A DNA stretch of 64,000 nt from Rostratula benghalensis (taxonomy: Eukaryota > Chordata > Aves > Charadriiformes > Rostratulidae), in assembly GCA_013399305.1 (NCBI GenBank), contig VXAI01000116.1, positions 351,617 through 415,616 on the forward strand. The letters run 5' to 3'. The notes beneath the pieces were generated by a model, which did not search any database, was not told the DNA's origin, and saw nothing but the letters and a program-made list of their open reading frames with translations. A program made the position numbers and the translations under genes. Of the stretch, positions 36,232 to 49,856 are shown piece by piece. Numbering within the stretch: the first letter of the stretch is position 1; each line of letters starts with the position of its first letter.

Positions 36232-37536
36232 GTAACAAGTTGGTCTAATGGTCCCCTATGCATTCAAAATTTGCAGTTTTATAAAATTATAAAACCAGGA
36301 TATGTATCTCCATGGCCATAAGGAGCCCACTTCAGCCAAACCATATCACAGAGGAATACAGAGCAAAGAGATTGAAAGTGATAGAAGAGAATCACCTTCT
36401 CGTAGCACAAAGCCTACAATAAGCCTACACAGTCTAGGGGTCTGGCTAAGCACACATAGACTGACTGCATCTATGCCAGGAGTACACTCAAGACATTTTT
36501 CTACTTACCCCATCTCCAAGAAATGCAATGGTTAAGATTCTATCCGAAAAACTGTTTTTTGTAACAGAGAACAGTATGATATTAGTTGCATTCTAACAGC
36601 TTGAGAACAAAATGCGTTGAAAGTAATGCAGTAACATCTGTCTGATTTCCCTGCTGTATTTCCACAAAAAGAAAAGATTATCTTGTCCCACTAAGCTCCC
36701 TCTATCCAGAGCACAGACGTAAAGCTGATCCTGCAATCTATACTAATTTCAGGAAGTTCTGCAACAAGGTGACATTTCAGCATTGTACAAACTTAAGTGA
36801 ATCATTCCAGTATTATTGGCAAACCTGCTAACTTCCAAGGATGGCTTAGTGAATATGTAAGGAAAACATATCTGAACGGCATCCACAGAGTATTCCTATA
36901 CCATACATGGAAAAGACACAAAAACCTCCAAGCTGGTAAACTCATTTATCACATATACAACAATAATTTTCGGGCTTGGATTCAGCAGCTGTGTAATTCT
37001 CGGTGCTTGAAAACGGTACACTGCTCTAAGGACAGAGATTAAGATGGTTTCTGGAGTTAAGAAAGATTTTTCTCCATGCTTTTAGTATGTTTGGTAACTC
37101 TTAATACACAAGAGTTATCAGATTTTCACTTGTAAAGGGTTAGGGTTGAAACAGGAACAAGAAGACATCATTTCAGATACCAGTTAAAAGTGTAGTTTGT
37201 GGGGGTCTTTTCATAGACAGCTATATAAACATTCATAGTGATGACTAGAAGTTTGGGATCCATATCCATGTAGTTGTTGGAATTTTAGGCATCATTATCA
37301 TGACTGACTGTTCCATTTCTGTTCAATACTGAATCCAGTGTCCTTTTTGATTTAATAATTGCTTTGAATTATTCTTTATGCTACAATCACATGAAGAACA
37401 GTAGTTCTTGAAATACATTTTCTTGAGTGTATTCATATTATTCAATAACACTAGTCACTATCCTAGAATTTAATACTATTGTTATAATCCTAATGAGCTT
37501 AAGCACATTTACAATAATGGATTCCAAGTCCTTTCC

Positions 37537-37560
37537 TTTTTTTTTTTTTTAAAAAAAAAA
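37537..37560. repeat. T14-A10 mononucleotide palindrome
   Basis: Fourteen thymines at 37,537-37,550 are followed directly by ten adenines at 37,551-37,560, giving a perfect self-complementary tract. It is prone to slippage and cruciform-like folding. No mobile element is attached. Confidence 0.9.
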
Positions 37561-38475
37561 GTGATTCTCTATTAGGCAACCCAGAATTTTGCCTAAATTT
37601 TATATTTGCCACTTGTATCTCAAGTCTTATTTCCAAAGCAAAACAGCAGAGAAGCAAGCAGTAGGAGGTACAGCCAGATTGGATACTTAAACTGACAAGC
37701 ATTAAGACACCAAGTGCCCAAGGGAAGGTTTCCACCTGAGGAAACAGTTAACAGAGAGAAAAATAAATATACTCTTTACAAGCACAGTCTTTAACAACTT
37801 GCCCAACTGAAAAATATGATATTTTCCTTTTTTCAGTTTTCTTTTTATTTCCAGATTACTCTATGGATCACGATTACTACATGAATTCAAAATATTTAAC
37901 CAAATGTACACAAATACACTTCAACACATTTCAGCCTTACCAAATAAAATGTTTCCAGAAAATCTGCTCGATATCCCTTGAATGCAAGTTTAGGAAATCT
38001 CTTTATTAAGCCTTTCATTTTTTTCATTTTGTTTCAGGGTAAACAGTCAGAAATTCTGAGTTTTGACCAACTTAAATATAGCTAAATACTTCGTATAGTT
38101 AAATGTTACCATCAAACTACATGTCTTTAGAGTCTGCAGGATGGAAGTGCTAGAAACAGTATTAATACCATTTTACTTTTCATTATATCAGCTTGCAGGC
38201 CTACTTACAAAGATTTCAGTTTATCAAAATCAAGTTTTTCCTTAAAGTACACTTTCCAAGCTGTTTTGCATTTTAAGTTGGAATTTAACCTCAAAACAGT
38301 AAGGGCCAAGCAAAGTATCTACAGTGGCTCATAAGATAACCCTAAACAACATTGCTAATGTTTTGCAGTTGTTTCTGACAGTTTATTTACATTGTTTTCA
38401 TTTCAGCTCCAGTACTCTCAGTGCACACTTCAGAGACAAAGAGGCAATACTTACCCAAGCACAGGACACATTAGG

Positions 38476-38502
<27 letters not shown>
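38476..38502 (+). repeat. Poly-A tract (A27) followed by short duplication
   Basis: An unbroken run of 27 adenines is the longest in the window. It is followed by GCTACCAA and AGCTACCA, a head-to-tail duplication of about 9 bases. The sequence upstream is unique and does not resemble a processed gene, so retroposition is not claimed. Confidence 0.9.
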
Positions 38503-38506
<4 letters not shown>

Positions 38507-41500
38507 CCAAAGCTACCACAAGATCTTTTATTTCTGCTGTCACCTGTACAAAAGAAGATTCCCCGTGCTTTGCATGCTGATTTGCATGAGATCTGAGATA
38601 AATTATCCTTCACTGGTGACCTCAACCAACATTTCAATAGAATTCCCTCCCTTCTCTCTCCCCAGTTTGGAAGCAACTGATTGCAAAGGCCATTTCAACT
38701 CTTTTTGCTGCATTTATAAACAGCAAAGAAGACAGGATATTTGAGCTCTGTTAGCATGAAAAGTGGACCTTACTGTGCTTGAAAATTGGGTGCCTGTTGC
38801 CTACTAGTTGAGCTGTTAAGGATAATCAGGGAACCTGCACCCAGAATCTCTTAATTACACGGACCACTCCTCACTTTGGTAGGCAAAGCAGATTGCTGAG
38901 AGAGAGAGAAACAGGAAGTGCTCAGGCTGCTGCAAAAGAAAATAATTCAACAACAGTATTTTATTTAAGTCGATGTCCCTAAAGTATTTAAAATTAAGTC
39001 AGTCATTAAGGTCTTATAATTAAAGCCTTGCATAATTATAGAATAATTAGGGCCTGATCTTGTAACGTCTTCTCTCTGGAGAACACACGCATCAGATTCC
39101 CTTGGAATACTCGTATGCGCAGCTGCTGCTAGCACTGATGTATTCAAAGTAGCTTCATACCAACTAGGTATACTGGGGAGCAGTATCAGAGCAAAGCTCA
39201 GAAAAGGCCACCATCCTAAATAATTACAGGTCTCCTCAAGCACATCTTATTTTGTGTAGTCCACACTGTGTTCTGTCACCGTAGTTGCTCCACTAGCAGA
39301 ACCAGCCTAGGCCATTTAAAACTGTAGTGTAGCTCTATATTACTCTGATGAGATAATAAATCTAAGCCTATAGTTTTCCAGACTGCTTAAGGATGCCAGA
39401 TATCAGTTCCCATAGTATTCATAAGCAAGAATAAAAAATGTCCAACTAATACTTAGGGCTTTACTTAACAAAAGCCAAATCAGAATTGGGGACGCATAAC
39501 CAAATTATTCTGGTAACAGTTTTTCTTAGCTACAGTAACTGTTAACACAAGGAAGTAATGTTGGTTTTCCTTTCTCTCTCTCAGACAGTAACAGACTTTC
39601 TTTGCAAAAAGCAAATAAAAAAAATAAATCAATGTCTATCTATAGCTATGCAACTGGATGTCAGGTATAATTTTAAAAGCTTCGCTGGGCATTCGGAGCA
39701 TAATCATACTTCAAACAATGTCCACAGAAATGGCTGCTTGAAAATGTAGTAACAGCCTGAGAAATAAAACTCATAGTCCCCTGAAATGCTTTGGAAATTC
39801 TCATTTTTGCATACAGATTTCACACAATGACAGTAGACTGCAGGTTTTTCAACCAAGTGAAAATTAAAATATTATAAAATACAGGTTAACATCTCAATAA
39901 GCTTTCAGAATTGGTAATTAAGGATGCCTTACTTAATGTTAGTAATAAGACTTTAAAGATATAAAATGCTGCTAAGATCTAACTCGCTATTGTTCTGAAC
40001 CAGCCTGTGTGCAATAGCCCGCCCAGAAGGGACTAACTAACCAGAGACTCAAGCAATTCAAAAAATATGCCAAGTAAAACTACATTTCACTGCCAAAAGT
40101 TTTCCCCATGAGGTGAATAACATTTTCCATAAGTCTGTGGAAATTACTGAATTAAGTTTGGTAATGAAATACTCACAGCTACTTTATATGTATGATTCAA
40201 CATTTCATTTCTCTACTGAAAAATATGGGTTGCATTAATTGCATAAAAGGGAAGCTCCTATTTATTATTCAATGAAAAGATTCACAGTCTAAAACACAAA
40301 ATATTAATACACTAGGGAATATTTATCTCAATGTTTAAAGCATGAAATTTGCTTATCTTAACCTACTTTTCATCCTGAAAAATTATTTATATTATTACAG
40401 TTTAATTTTACAGAATTTCAATTACACATAAAATATATTGAACACATTTTGCATTAAGTGGTGCTAATTATACGGTGGGTATTTTGTAATTAAAATAGCT
40501 TAGTTCTAATTTTCATAAAGCTCTGTGCATAGACCAACAACCACCAGTCATAGCACTAGTAATGTCTTCAAGAACAGAACATTTTTTCGTATTCTTTTCC
40601 CAGCAAGAAATATTGAGGAAACCCTGTGTGCTTGTTGTCCAACTTTTCACCTGCTTTCTGACCTTTTGGGGGTTACTTCCTATAACCAGAAGCTTCTCGA
40701 TGTTGGCTATTTTGTTGTCTCGTGGGTATATAGCTGTTACAGGATGTGAAAGCTATGTAGAAAGGCAGCTTTTCAGTTAACATAAATTAACATAGCCTGA
40801 AAGTATGAAAATCTAATGCCTGAAATTGACCCAGTGGATTATGAGAAAAGAGCACTGAACTTTCATGCTCAACTCACTTTAGCATTGTTGAGGTGTATCA
40901 TTAAATTTCTATAGTAGATACATTCACATTTGCAATAAAGCCTGCAGGTAACATCAACTTGGATAATATTACTAAAATCCAACAGAAGACAACTTCTGGA
41001 TCCTTCTCCCCCTGCAAAAAGGTATTTTTCCAATTATTAGTATTGAGTGGCTGAAAGGAATGGGGAGTCCAGATATCAATAGTGGTCTTAATAGTACAAA
41101 AATTACTTGAGAAATGAGGTAATTATAACAGAAAATGATGTTATAAACTGTCCATTTCTTGGAATAACAAAACAACATCAACTCAGAGTTTCCATGATTA
41201 GTTTCAACCACAGGCTCCTCATCCTGATCACAGCCAAGCCACTGCATGGCTGCACAATCATTCTTAGAGTTGTGACTGTCGGTCTCACTGCTGTTGTTGA
41301 CATTAAAATAGTATTTTCACCTTCTGTGTAGGAAAGATACATTCATTAAAGTAGAGGAAAAGAGAGGAGTCTTCTTGTATTCCCTCTCCCTGATTATTAA
41401 ACATGCAGTCACCAGAAGAACTGGTTGAGACAACAGTCTGGAAGTAGAGAAGTCCTGAGTGTCAATGCAGTGACATGGGGCCATAAAGAAATCAATACCT

Positions 41501-41849
41501 TCATCCCATCACACTGTGAGTTTATGTAAGTTGTGCTTCTGGCTGCCTTCCCTCCTGATCACTAGAAAATCAGGACAAGCTGAAATCTATAGAATTGGAG
41601 GTATGTAGGTGATGGCCCACCGTGTCACAAGTGAATAAAGTGAGTTAAATGAAGCATTTCTTCCTCGCAGCAATGAAGAAGACACAAAAGGATAAAGACG
41701 TGTTAAAGAAACTTCACAAGATGTTAGGGGCAAGTAATTAGTTTTGCTTTTTATTTGGCTGTATACAATTTTGTCTACTTAAATGCATCCTTCTGGGAAA
41801 AGGATGAGCTAAGATTGGCTGTAATTAAGCTGTGTGCCTCTGCCTGGTA

Positions 41850-41902
41850 TTAACACCACTGAAGTCAATAAGAAGCCTAAAGGCCTCATTTCTGGACCTA
41901 TT
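41850..41902. repeat. Possible relic of a palindromic amniote repeat
   Basis: TTAACACCACTGAAGTCAAT followed by AAGAAGCC resembles the centre of the remembered palindromic repeat family (TTTACACC, CACTGAAGTCAATGG). Only one arm and the centre can be seen. Confidence 0.25.
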
Positions 41903-43384
41903 TGAGAGCTTCCACTTCCATCCTGCACCATATACTTGCTCATATATTCCTTCTCCACCCATTCTTTAACTTAAGATTAATCTGAGAAATCTCATGTAAT
42001 TACTTAATTCCTTTTGAATTCCCTGGTTTTTTTGTCTTTTTTATTTTAAACACATTTACGATATGCTCTGAACGTAAAATAAACTGTATTGTAAGGCTAA
42101 GCACAGTTCATTCAGGATAAAGCTAATGAGTTTTCACATTTAAGTTTCACTCTTTGCAATAGATTCTGCTCACAAGGCATACCCAAGAACAAATGCAGGC
42201 ATCATTTTAATTTATACAAAGGTGGACAGCATCAAAATAGAATCATCAACAGCAGCGCTCTTCTGGTCTAACTTTCTTCATGAAATATGGAACAGCTACA
42301 GTATTCAAGCAATTCCTCAAATTTATGTGCTGAAAGCTATTCAAATATAAAATAAGCACTAACAAACGGGCAACCTTGTCAGCTGCAATGCTAATAAATC
42401 AAATTCACCAAGGTAAGTTAGCTACATTTTCAGTACAAGTGGATATATCAAAAGAGCTTGATAATGATATAACTACCAGAAAAATAAATGTGCATTCTCT
42501 GACCTTGACAATAATTCACTAACAGCTTGCCTCACAATTTTCCTAACATTGAGCCACTCTTCACAGGCTATCTAAAAAGTGTTTATGTTTCTGTGGATGG
42601 AGAGATTTGTTTGTGTCATCACTACTCTATTAGAGATTTTAGTGCAATATTAAGATAAATTATAAAAAATGATAAATTTGGGGATAATGTTCTACAAAAC
42701 TGCCTGGGGAAATTTGCAGGGTAATGGTCAGAGGAACACTAGAGGGGTTTATTGTATTTGGTTCCTTTTTTCTTGTTCTTTTGGAAGACTGATCTGATAT
42801 GTTTCACAGCATTTCATATTGCTCTAATAAAACTAAAGGTGGATTTTGTTTACTGATTTGTTAATTCCTAAAATGGGTAATGAGTGGGATTGTTGCTGAG
42901 CTTGTAAGGAAGAACCACCTTGCCAGTAGTGAACCCTCAGTAAACCTTAGTGGGACTAACTTGGAAGAACAGTGACTTGAATGAGGAGAGAACAAAAGAA
43001 CGTGTTTTATTTTAGATTGGTGAAATGATAGGATATGCCCTTTATTATTACTTTATAGGGGTAAATTACAGACAGGAAGAAGAAATATTTAAGCTAGAAA
43101 TTTGTGTCAGCACAAGAACAATTGGTTCTAAACTGGTGGAAGACTACAGGTCTAGACAATAAACCTCAGAGGTTAGAAAATGGAATTTGATAACTTCAAG
43201 GAAAGCATCACGTGATGCAGTTCTAGAAAAGGCAAGAAACTGAATATGGAGGTCTTTATGCTTCTAATGTGAGCTTCAAAGAGGGGATAAGAGGGATAAT
43301 TCCTTTGCATGCTTTTTGCAGCGTATTAGGGTTAAATAAGGACAACTCATTTACTCTGTATGATACTCTCCACTGAGTTGAAAA

Positions 43385-43997
43385 CAGGCTGGAGGCCAGG
43401 CCCAGGGGATGGTGATGAATGGAGTTAAAATCTGTTGGCATCCAGTCACGAGTGGTGTCCCCAAGGGCTCAGTATTGAGGCAGGTTCTCTGTAACTTCTT
43501 TATCAATGATCTGGATGAGGGGATCAAGTGCACCCTCAGTAAGTTTGCAGATGACACTAAGCTAGGTGGGAGTGTTGACCTGCTTGAGGGTAGAAAGGCT
43601 TTGCAGAAGTATCTGGACAGGCTGAATTGATGGGCAAAGGCTAATGGGATGAGGTTCAATAAGGCCAAGTGCCAGGTCCTGCACTTGGGACACAACACCT
43701 CAGTGCAGTGCTACAGGCTTGGGGAAGAGTGGTGATAGGACAAGAGGAAATGGCCTCAAGTTGCACCACGGGAGTTTCAGATTGGATATTGGGAGAAATT
43801 TTTGCACTCAAGCATTGGAGTGGGCTGCCCAGGGAAGTGGTTGAGGTACCATCCCTGGAGGTATTTAAAAGCCAGGTAGACAGTGCTTAGTTACATGGTT
43901 TACTGATGAGTTGTTTTTTATTGGTTAGGTTGATGGTTGGACTAGATGACCCTAAAGGTCCCTTCCAATCTAGACAATTCTATGATTCTATGATTCC
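43385..43997 (+). mobile_element. CR1 LINE, 5'-truncated and internally deleted, plus strand
   Basis: The element begins inside the reverse transcriptase, skips a central part of ORF2 and ends with a clear CR1 3' terminus: GGTTGGACTAGATGACC, AAAGGTCCCTTCCAATC, then the octamer tail ATTCTATGATTCTATG at 43,974-43,995. The junction is near 43,730, where GAAGAGTGG passes directly to TGATAGGACAAGAGG. In full copies these two points are several hundred bases apart. The tail preservation suggests a younger insertion than the relics at 18.6-23.6 kb. Confidence 0.95.
43409..43890 (+). pseudogene. CR1 ORF2 fragment, deleted and interrupted
   Basis: The reading frame starts with [11 protein letters not shown], continues through [16 protein letters not shown] and the catalytic FADDTKLGG (FADD at 43,544-43,555), and meets a TGA at 43,628-43,630 where the family usually has an arginine codon, consistent with CGA decaying to TGA. 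After it the same frame still reads [20 protein letters not shown]. Beyond the internal deletion the C-terminal block [20 protein letters not shown] lies in a different frame and ends at 43,890. The palm/thumb segment corresponding to [13 protein letters not shown] is missing. Endonuclease and ORF1 are absent. Confidence 0.92.
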
Positions 43998-46900
43998 TTT
44001 GTCTTTATTAATCTATGTATTTTATCTTGTGGTGATTGTTCTCCTCTTTGGTAAATCAGTTTAAAACACGCGCAGAGGATAGTACCCAATCTTTCGACAG
44101 CACAAAGTAGCAACTATCACTGCCATCACCATTTGCTCTGGACTTATTTGTCTTCCTATGATGCTGTGTTGCCAAGAGATCTTTGTAGTCAGGAACGCTG
44201 TCACAGAACTGTTCCCAAGAATCTGCATTCAGGTCCACATAATGATCCCAAAATACCCATCAAGTAATCCATATGACCCAGCACATCACTTTAGAGATCT
44301 GAGTCACAGGTTCAGGCTTTGGAATTGTGGGCACAGAGCAAGATGCTGAGAGCCAGCTATGGGACTGGTAACGTTGCCTTAGCACAGAGTGTGGATGTAC
44401 ATCTCAACTCCCTGTCTTTCTCCCTCCACCCACAAAGCACTGAGTGCTGTTAAGACTGTGAAATACACTGATACACTGTTAACATAAAGGCCTATCAAGA
44501 GAAATGGGGTTAAATATCAAGACCAGTATAACTCATCTGGATGTACCTACTCTAATGGTATCTCTTATTAAAAAAATATATAACCACTACTAAATTATAT
44601 TGATTACACATTGATTACAATTACTTTTACAAAGCCAGAAAAATAAAATGTTGAGAAATATATTTCCATTGCTCTTTGAAGAATCCATCCATTAAAAGAA
44701 CACCTATTTTGTTTTAAACTTCAAAGTGAATTTTTTATATTTTCATAGAAATAAACTCAAAGGACGGTATCTCTGCCCTGACTGCAAATGTATCAACATG
44801 TGCAAACAGTTTTGGATGTACAGAATGCAATTACAAAGAGGGCTTAACTCACTTTACTGTGATTTTTTTTCTATTGCCTAGTAATCTAAAACAATGGGAG
44901 AGAAGGAAGAAAGTGTACTTATCTAATTTTAAGATTTTTTTTAAACTGAGTCAAGGAGCATTGCTTTTCAAGGGAGGTTTAGATTTTTTTACTTTTCAGC
45001 AAATACATTTTTCTCTTGCAAAGTGCAATGTGTGTAGGAGTCAGCTCACGTAGAAAGTGGTTCCCTGATCAAAACAGATGGCATGCTGGCAGGGTAAGTT
45101 TTAAATGGCAGAGTGTTGATGTTGAAAGATTTCAACAGCAGCTTCCGTGACAGGGACAGAGACATAAGTGACAAATACAAAATACAAAGACATTTCAATA
45201 ACTTACCAGTGTATCACTCTAAGTTAATATTTCTCTCTTGGTCCTCAAGATGTTAGAGGGAGTCTTCCTAGCTGTGGGCACAAGGCTATATTCTAGCTCA
45301 ATAAATCTCAAAAACTAATGAGGGTTCTATTTTTAGGACAATGAAGCATGGAAACTAAGGCTTTAGCTGCCATGGGGAAGGAATAAACTGGCTACAGGAA
45401 AGGTTTTAACAAACCTTGGTGAAACAGAGTGATCACGCAATTTTAATTCCTGACTTACTTATCTCGTCAAGTTCTCCTGGAAGAAGGTTTTTATTAGACT
45501 CTCTGAGCTTTAGTCATATGCGTTTTAGTTATCCATCCACTAATCTGTGAGGCACAGTAAACCAAAGTGTTCGAACTGTGGAGTCTGCGAGGGTTTTGGG
45601 GTTTTTTTTATATGTGAATAAAACGTTTATATTTTCCAAATTTTAAAAAATATTTCACCAGAGAAAATATTTCAGATATCCAGATCTACATAAACTGTCC
45701 ATGCTCCTGCTTCTTCAGATCTCATTCCTTTTATATATACCTGTAAGTCAATATTGCTTTTAATACCTGAAGTCATCTTTAAGAAGTTTTTCCTGACATT
45801 TGCTATTCTCCAAACATTTTCTCATCTCTCCCTGTTTTCACAGGCTCTTCCCTCAGTCTCACAGTCTTTTTTTTTTTAAAGACTGAAGCTAATCTATCTT
45901 TTCTCTAATCTTCTTATCAGTACTCTAATGCTTTTCATTTTTTCCATCTTTCCAGATTCAGTTATGCATCCAGTTGTCCATGAAGCATTTACTACCACTA
46001 AGATATGGTAGGCAGTTTTGTGGTTTAAAGGCAAAACCTGAGCAATTGAGCCTTAGTTAACTCCTTGCTGCAGAGGGGGATGCACAAGACAGAATGACAG
46101 GGATGCTTGGTAAAAGCAGTGGGAAGCAACAATGTCTTTTTCCTCTGAAATGAGGAAGGTCTGTAGACACACAGGAGGCACTTCCCTATGAAAACAAGTG
46201 ACACATAGCCAAAGCAAATTTAAAGTATTTTATAAAAATATTTTTCTCATAAAATAATCTTGTCACGAACCTGTGCACAGACCTGAGGTGAACAGCAGTA
46301 TTAAGTAGCTTCTTTGTAGCTTGCTTAAAAAGATAACAGAGGGAAGAAGGGGAGACATAGCAGCTGTTAAATTTGTCTTTAATTGTTTTATATGGTTATG
46401 CTTGTGGCAAAGAATGAACAGTGAGCAGATACTATACAGTCTCCAAGGCATTGGTTTTATGCCTCTGATAGATGACTTTATAGATATATAGATGCTTTCT
46501 ATGAAATGCTTCATAGTTAAAAAGTACTTTTATGTTTCCCCTTCTTTTTGTTCTTCTTTATACTCTAGTTCCATAGAAAAAATCCCATCTTTATATGCCA
46601 TTGATATGAACCCAAGTGGGTTAGACTGAAACAAAGTTTAGGCAAATGTATATTAATAAATACACCAATACTAACTATCGTGTAATACATGGGAAATAGT
46701 AGTAATGCATGATATATTAATACATAGTAAATACTAAAGAATACGATGGTCCCAATTCAAAATTATTCTAAAGGACATGTATAGACCACATACAAAAAAT
46801 AAGTTACAATGAAAGGTTGTATCCCTCTTCTTAAGACAGAATATACTGTATCTTCAAGGAGCTACATCCCAGAAATTGAGTTGTGCCCTTGCATTATTAA

Positions 46901-49079
46901 CAAGTTGCCACCTCCCACCGCAATAACAGGATTGTTGCAGGGCTATGATAAAATATGGGGCGTTGCCTCACCCATTCAACTAAAATGATAAAAGACAAAC
47001 TGCAATGAATTTAAAGGTGTTTTATATTATTTGATATGAAGAAACTTGAACTATTATATCAATAATAAACTCGTTAATTGCATTAATAAAGTAAGGTTAG
47101 GGAACAGCAAAGTAATGAAATTCCCAGTTTTCAGTTTTTGGAATTCCCAGTTTTTGGAATATATTCCAAAATAATTTGCTTATAGGGCTAATAAAAACAT
47201 ACAGCCAGAAGCAACCTCAATTATTGCTCTCCAGTACAATTGTTAGCAGTGAGTTAGCGCACCTGAATTCAAGATTTTGCCTCTTTATAAATATATATCA
47301 AGGTTGAGTTAAATTGAAGCATCTTTGCCAAGTGCCTGTCTCGGTAGGAGTTAGAACTGCTAACAAGAACTTTTAGAAAAATCTGGCTAGAATTAATAAG
47401 CTATGTGCAGCACAATATCAGACTTTACAATTCCATGCCTAACCAAGAATTCGTATGTTAGTTTTTTCAACAAAATTCCACTCTATTGCTTTGGTTTGGA
47501 TGCTCAGACTTTGAATAACATGCAACCCTTTCTACTAGCATGATCTGAAAGCACAAAAACTGCCCCCACAAACTAGATGGCCAAAATCAGTATAGTTTTT
47601 CCCTTGAATATTACTTTTAAATAGAAGCCTTTGCAGTCAACCTTGTAGAATGAAACTCAATAAGAAGCTATGTGATACAGTCTTATTTTCACTTATTTGC
47701 CATTTCTATGCCAAATAAAAGGTTTATTTAAGCAAAAGGGGAATTATTGATCACATTCTGGGTTTACTACTGTTAAGTGTCCTAAGAAACAGCAAAGTAC
47801 TTTCCGAGTACAATCTGAAGGCAAAAAGGGGGAAATTAGAGGCAAAAAAAGAAGTCCATTTACAAGTCACTGCAAATTATGGTCATAGCAATACAGTTTG
47901 TCAAGATATCAGTATGTCATGAATTCCCCTTCAAAACCTGACTGTGCCAATTAGTGTTCCACTACTCTTTTTAGGTTTACTCTTCACTGTCTGCAGAACT
48001 TCCTCTACTAGGAAAAGCTTAGTGATTCATGCCATTGAGCTTTCTAGTTTGTCCTATCTAGTGCTAGGCAGCTACCAGCTGAAAGAAGGAAGATTGACAG
48101 TATTCAGTTTGTCTATCTCAAGTACTGTGAATCATGAGTCACAGTCCAATATCCTGAGCTTTAGAGAACAATCTGAGGGATCCTCTTATTTGCCTTCCAG
48201 TATTTGACACTTAAGCAGTATTTTCTGGCTTTTCTCTGCAAAACCAGAAAAGCTTGAAATGTAGCATTCAGTAAATAAATAAAGAAAATACAAACCTAAG
48301 CCTTGAATTTAGTCACTTTGCTTTAATAAAAGCACAAAATATCTAAAGGCTTATAAAATGTCAAGATCTGGCTATTAGGCTAACCTGTTCAACTTCATGC
48401 AGCACCCATTCTAAAAGAGGAGAAATGCAGCATTGCATCCCTCCCACTTCTCTGTGAGAGAGTGAAGTGTTACTAAAACAAAAGCAGCTGGCAGCTAGCA
48501 GTAGGAAACAGCTAAAACAGCCAGTGTGGGACAACGGGAGAAATGCAAGGAAGGAAATAAAAAGTTGCAAAAGCCCTAAAACCATAACCCTAATATTTGC
48601 TCCTCGTGACATATATATCTGGATATGGCAAAGTCTGACAAATTAACTATATTGTAACACTGGGAGACCTAGAAGTCCAGGATATTAACTGAACACTACT
48701 CAGATTCCCAGTACTGAGGGGCAGAGGTAGGAAAAGCTCATCATTCAGTTCTTAGTAATATAACCAAGGGGTGCTTCCGACACCAAACTGTAGAAAGGGG
48801 TGGTGACTATTTTAAATTGCTTATCATCTTTTTTGCTCTAGCTGGCTCCAAGATCAGATCTTAGGAGGGTCAAGATGGAAGTGCACATAGAGATACTTTA
48901 CTTCCAACCACAGCTGCCTTAATTGGACAAGCTTGCTACCACTGAGGCTCTGACCCACAATCATCAACTGCCCTGTAAAAATGAGTCACCATTCTCATTT
49001 CAATGGCCTCAGCTTGTTTGCTTGTAGTGGTACCCAAACATTCCGTCCATTCAACCCCAAAATTTTACGTGACGAAAAC

Positions 49080-49190
49080 CTACTGATTTTGAAAAAAAAC
49101 CATAATATAAAAAAACCCCAATCGATCACCCCTCAAAACAAAAATCAATCAAACAAACAAACAAACAAAAAAACAGAAAAAAGGAACAGA
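49080..49190 (+). repeat. A-rich repeat with CAAA array
   Basis: The stretch is adenine-rich and includes about five tandem CAAA units near 49,150-49,172, flanked by AAAACC and GAAAAAAGG phrases. It is simple sequence with no associated element body recognised. Confidence 0.8.
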
Positions 49191-49841
49191 AAAATCAGAC
49201 AGCTGGCTAGCAGAGCCATCATCACCAAGCAGGTGCACAGTCAAGCTATACAGCAAAGAACTGGGTGATGGCACCTATTGACAGTTTCATCATTAGCTAG
49301 GCTTCCATTGGAGAGCACCTGCTATCCTGGCAGGTGGAAATGGAGTACACGAGTACAAGAATGCTTATCAGTCAACGCTGAGGAACAATGAAACACAGTT
49401 AAAAGCATACTCCCGTGTAGCAGTTTTTATACCTCTGGAAGAGCCTGATCAATTCCTTGAGTATTACAAGACCTAAGTCATTTCTAGACTGAAATCCTAT
49501 CACGCTGCAGATTTATTTAATCCCCAGATCTACAGCATCACGTGGGAGACAACTGCCAGATAAAATGTACCCATCCCTCTTTAAAGGGGACAGCTAACAT
49601 GCACTAATGGGATGAAAAAAATTCACATTAAAACAAGAATTTCACACATCATGTTGAATTGAACAAAGAGATTAGGAGAACTGCTGCTAAACCAATGTGA
49701 AGAGAGCTATGATTCACTGCTCCAAAGTAAAAACATGTACTAAGAGATAAGGATACCAAAAATTTAAAAACTAAATATTGTACGTGTGAATTACTTGACC
49801 AGAAAAGCCATAAACATAACTTCTTTTTCATCCTTTAACAC

Positions 49842-49856
49842 AAAAAAAAAAAAAAA
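49842..49856 (+). repeat. Poly-A tract (A15)
   Basis: Fifteen adenines, followed by CAAAAACCC. A second run of fourteen adenines lies at 49,989-50,002. Neither has a recognisable retroelement upstream. Confidence 0.85.

Larger units (their letters stand above)
29561..43384. other. Gene-free AT-rich unique sequence with simple repeats
   Basis: I find no exon or RNA gene. The block contains A-rich and CACATA-type simple repeats, two long mononucleotide runs, several palindromic-repeat relics, a TAAT-rich inverted repeat and a 10-bp-stem hairpin, all listed separately. A region at about 38,790-38,940 combines TTAATTA, GAGAGAGAGA and AGGAAGTG motifs and looks more constrained in texture than its neighbours, but that impression is subjective. 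Confidence 0.55.

Noticed and set aside
37130..37150. GGGTTAGGGTTG, telomere-like
   Set aside because: Fewer than two full TTAGGG units. Similar fragments near 11.62, 43.33 and 47.10 kb are equally short, so no interstitial telomere array is claimed.
44056..44238. 60-codon minus-strand frame just after the CR1 tail, with protein-like composition
   Set aside because: Too short, no family resemblance, no splice context.
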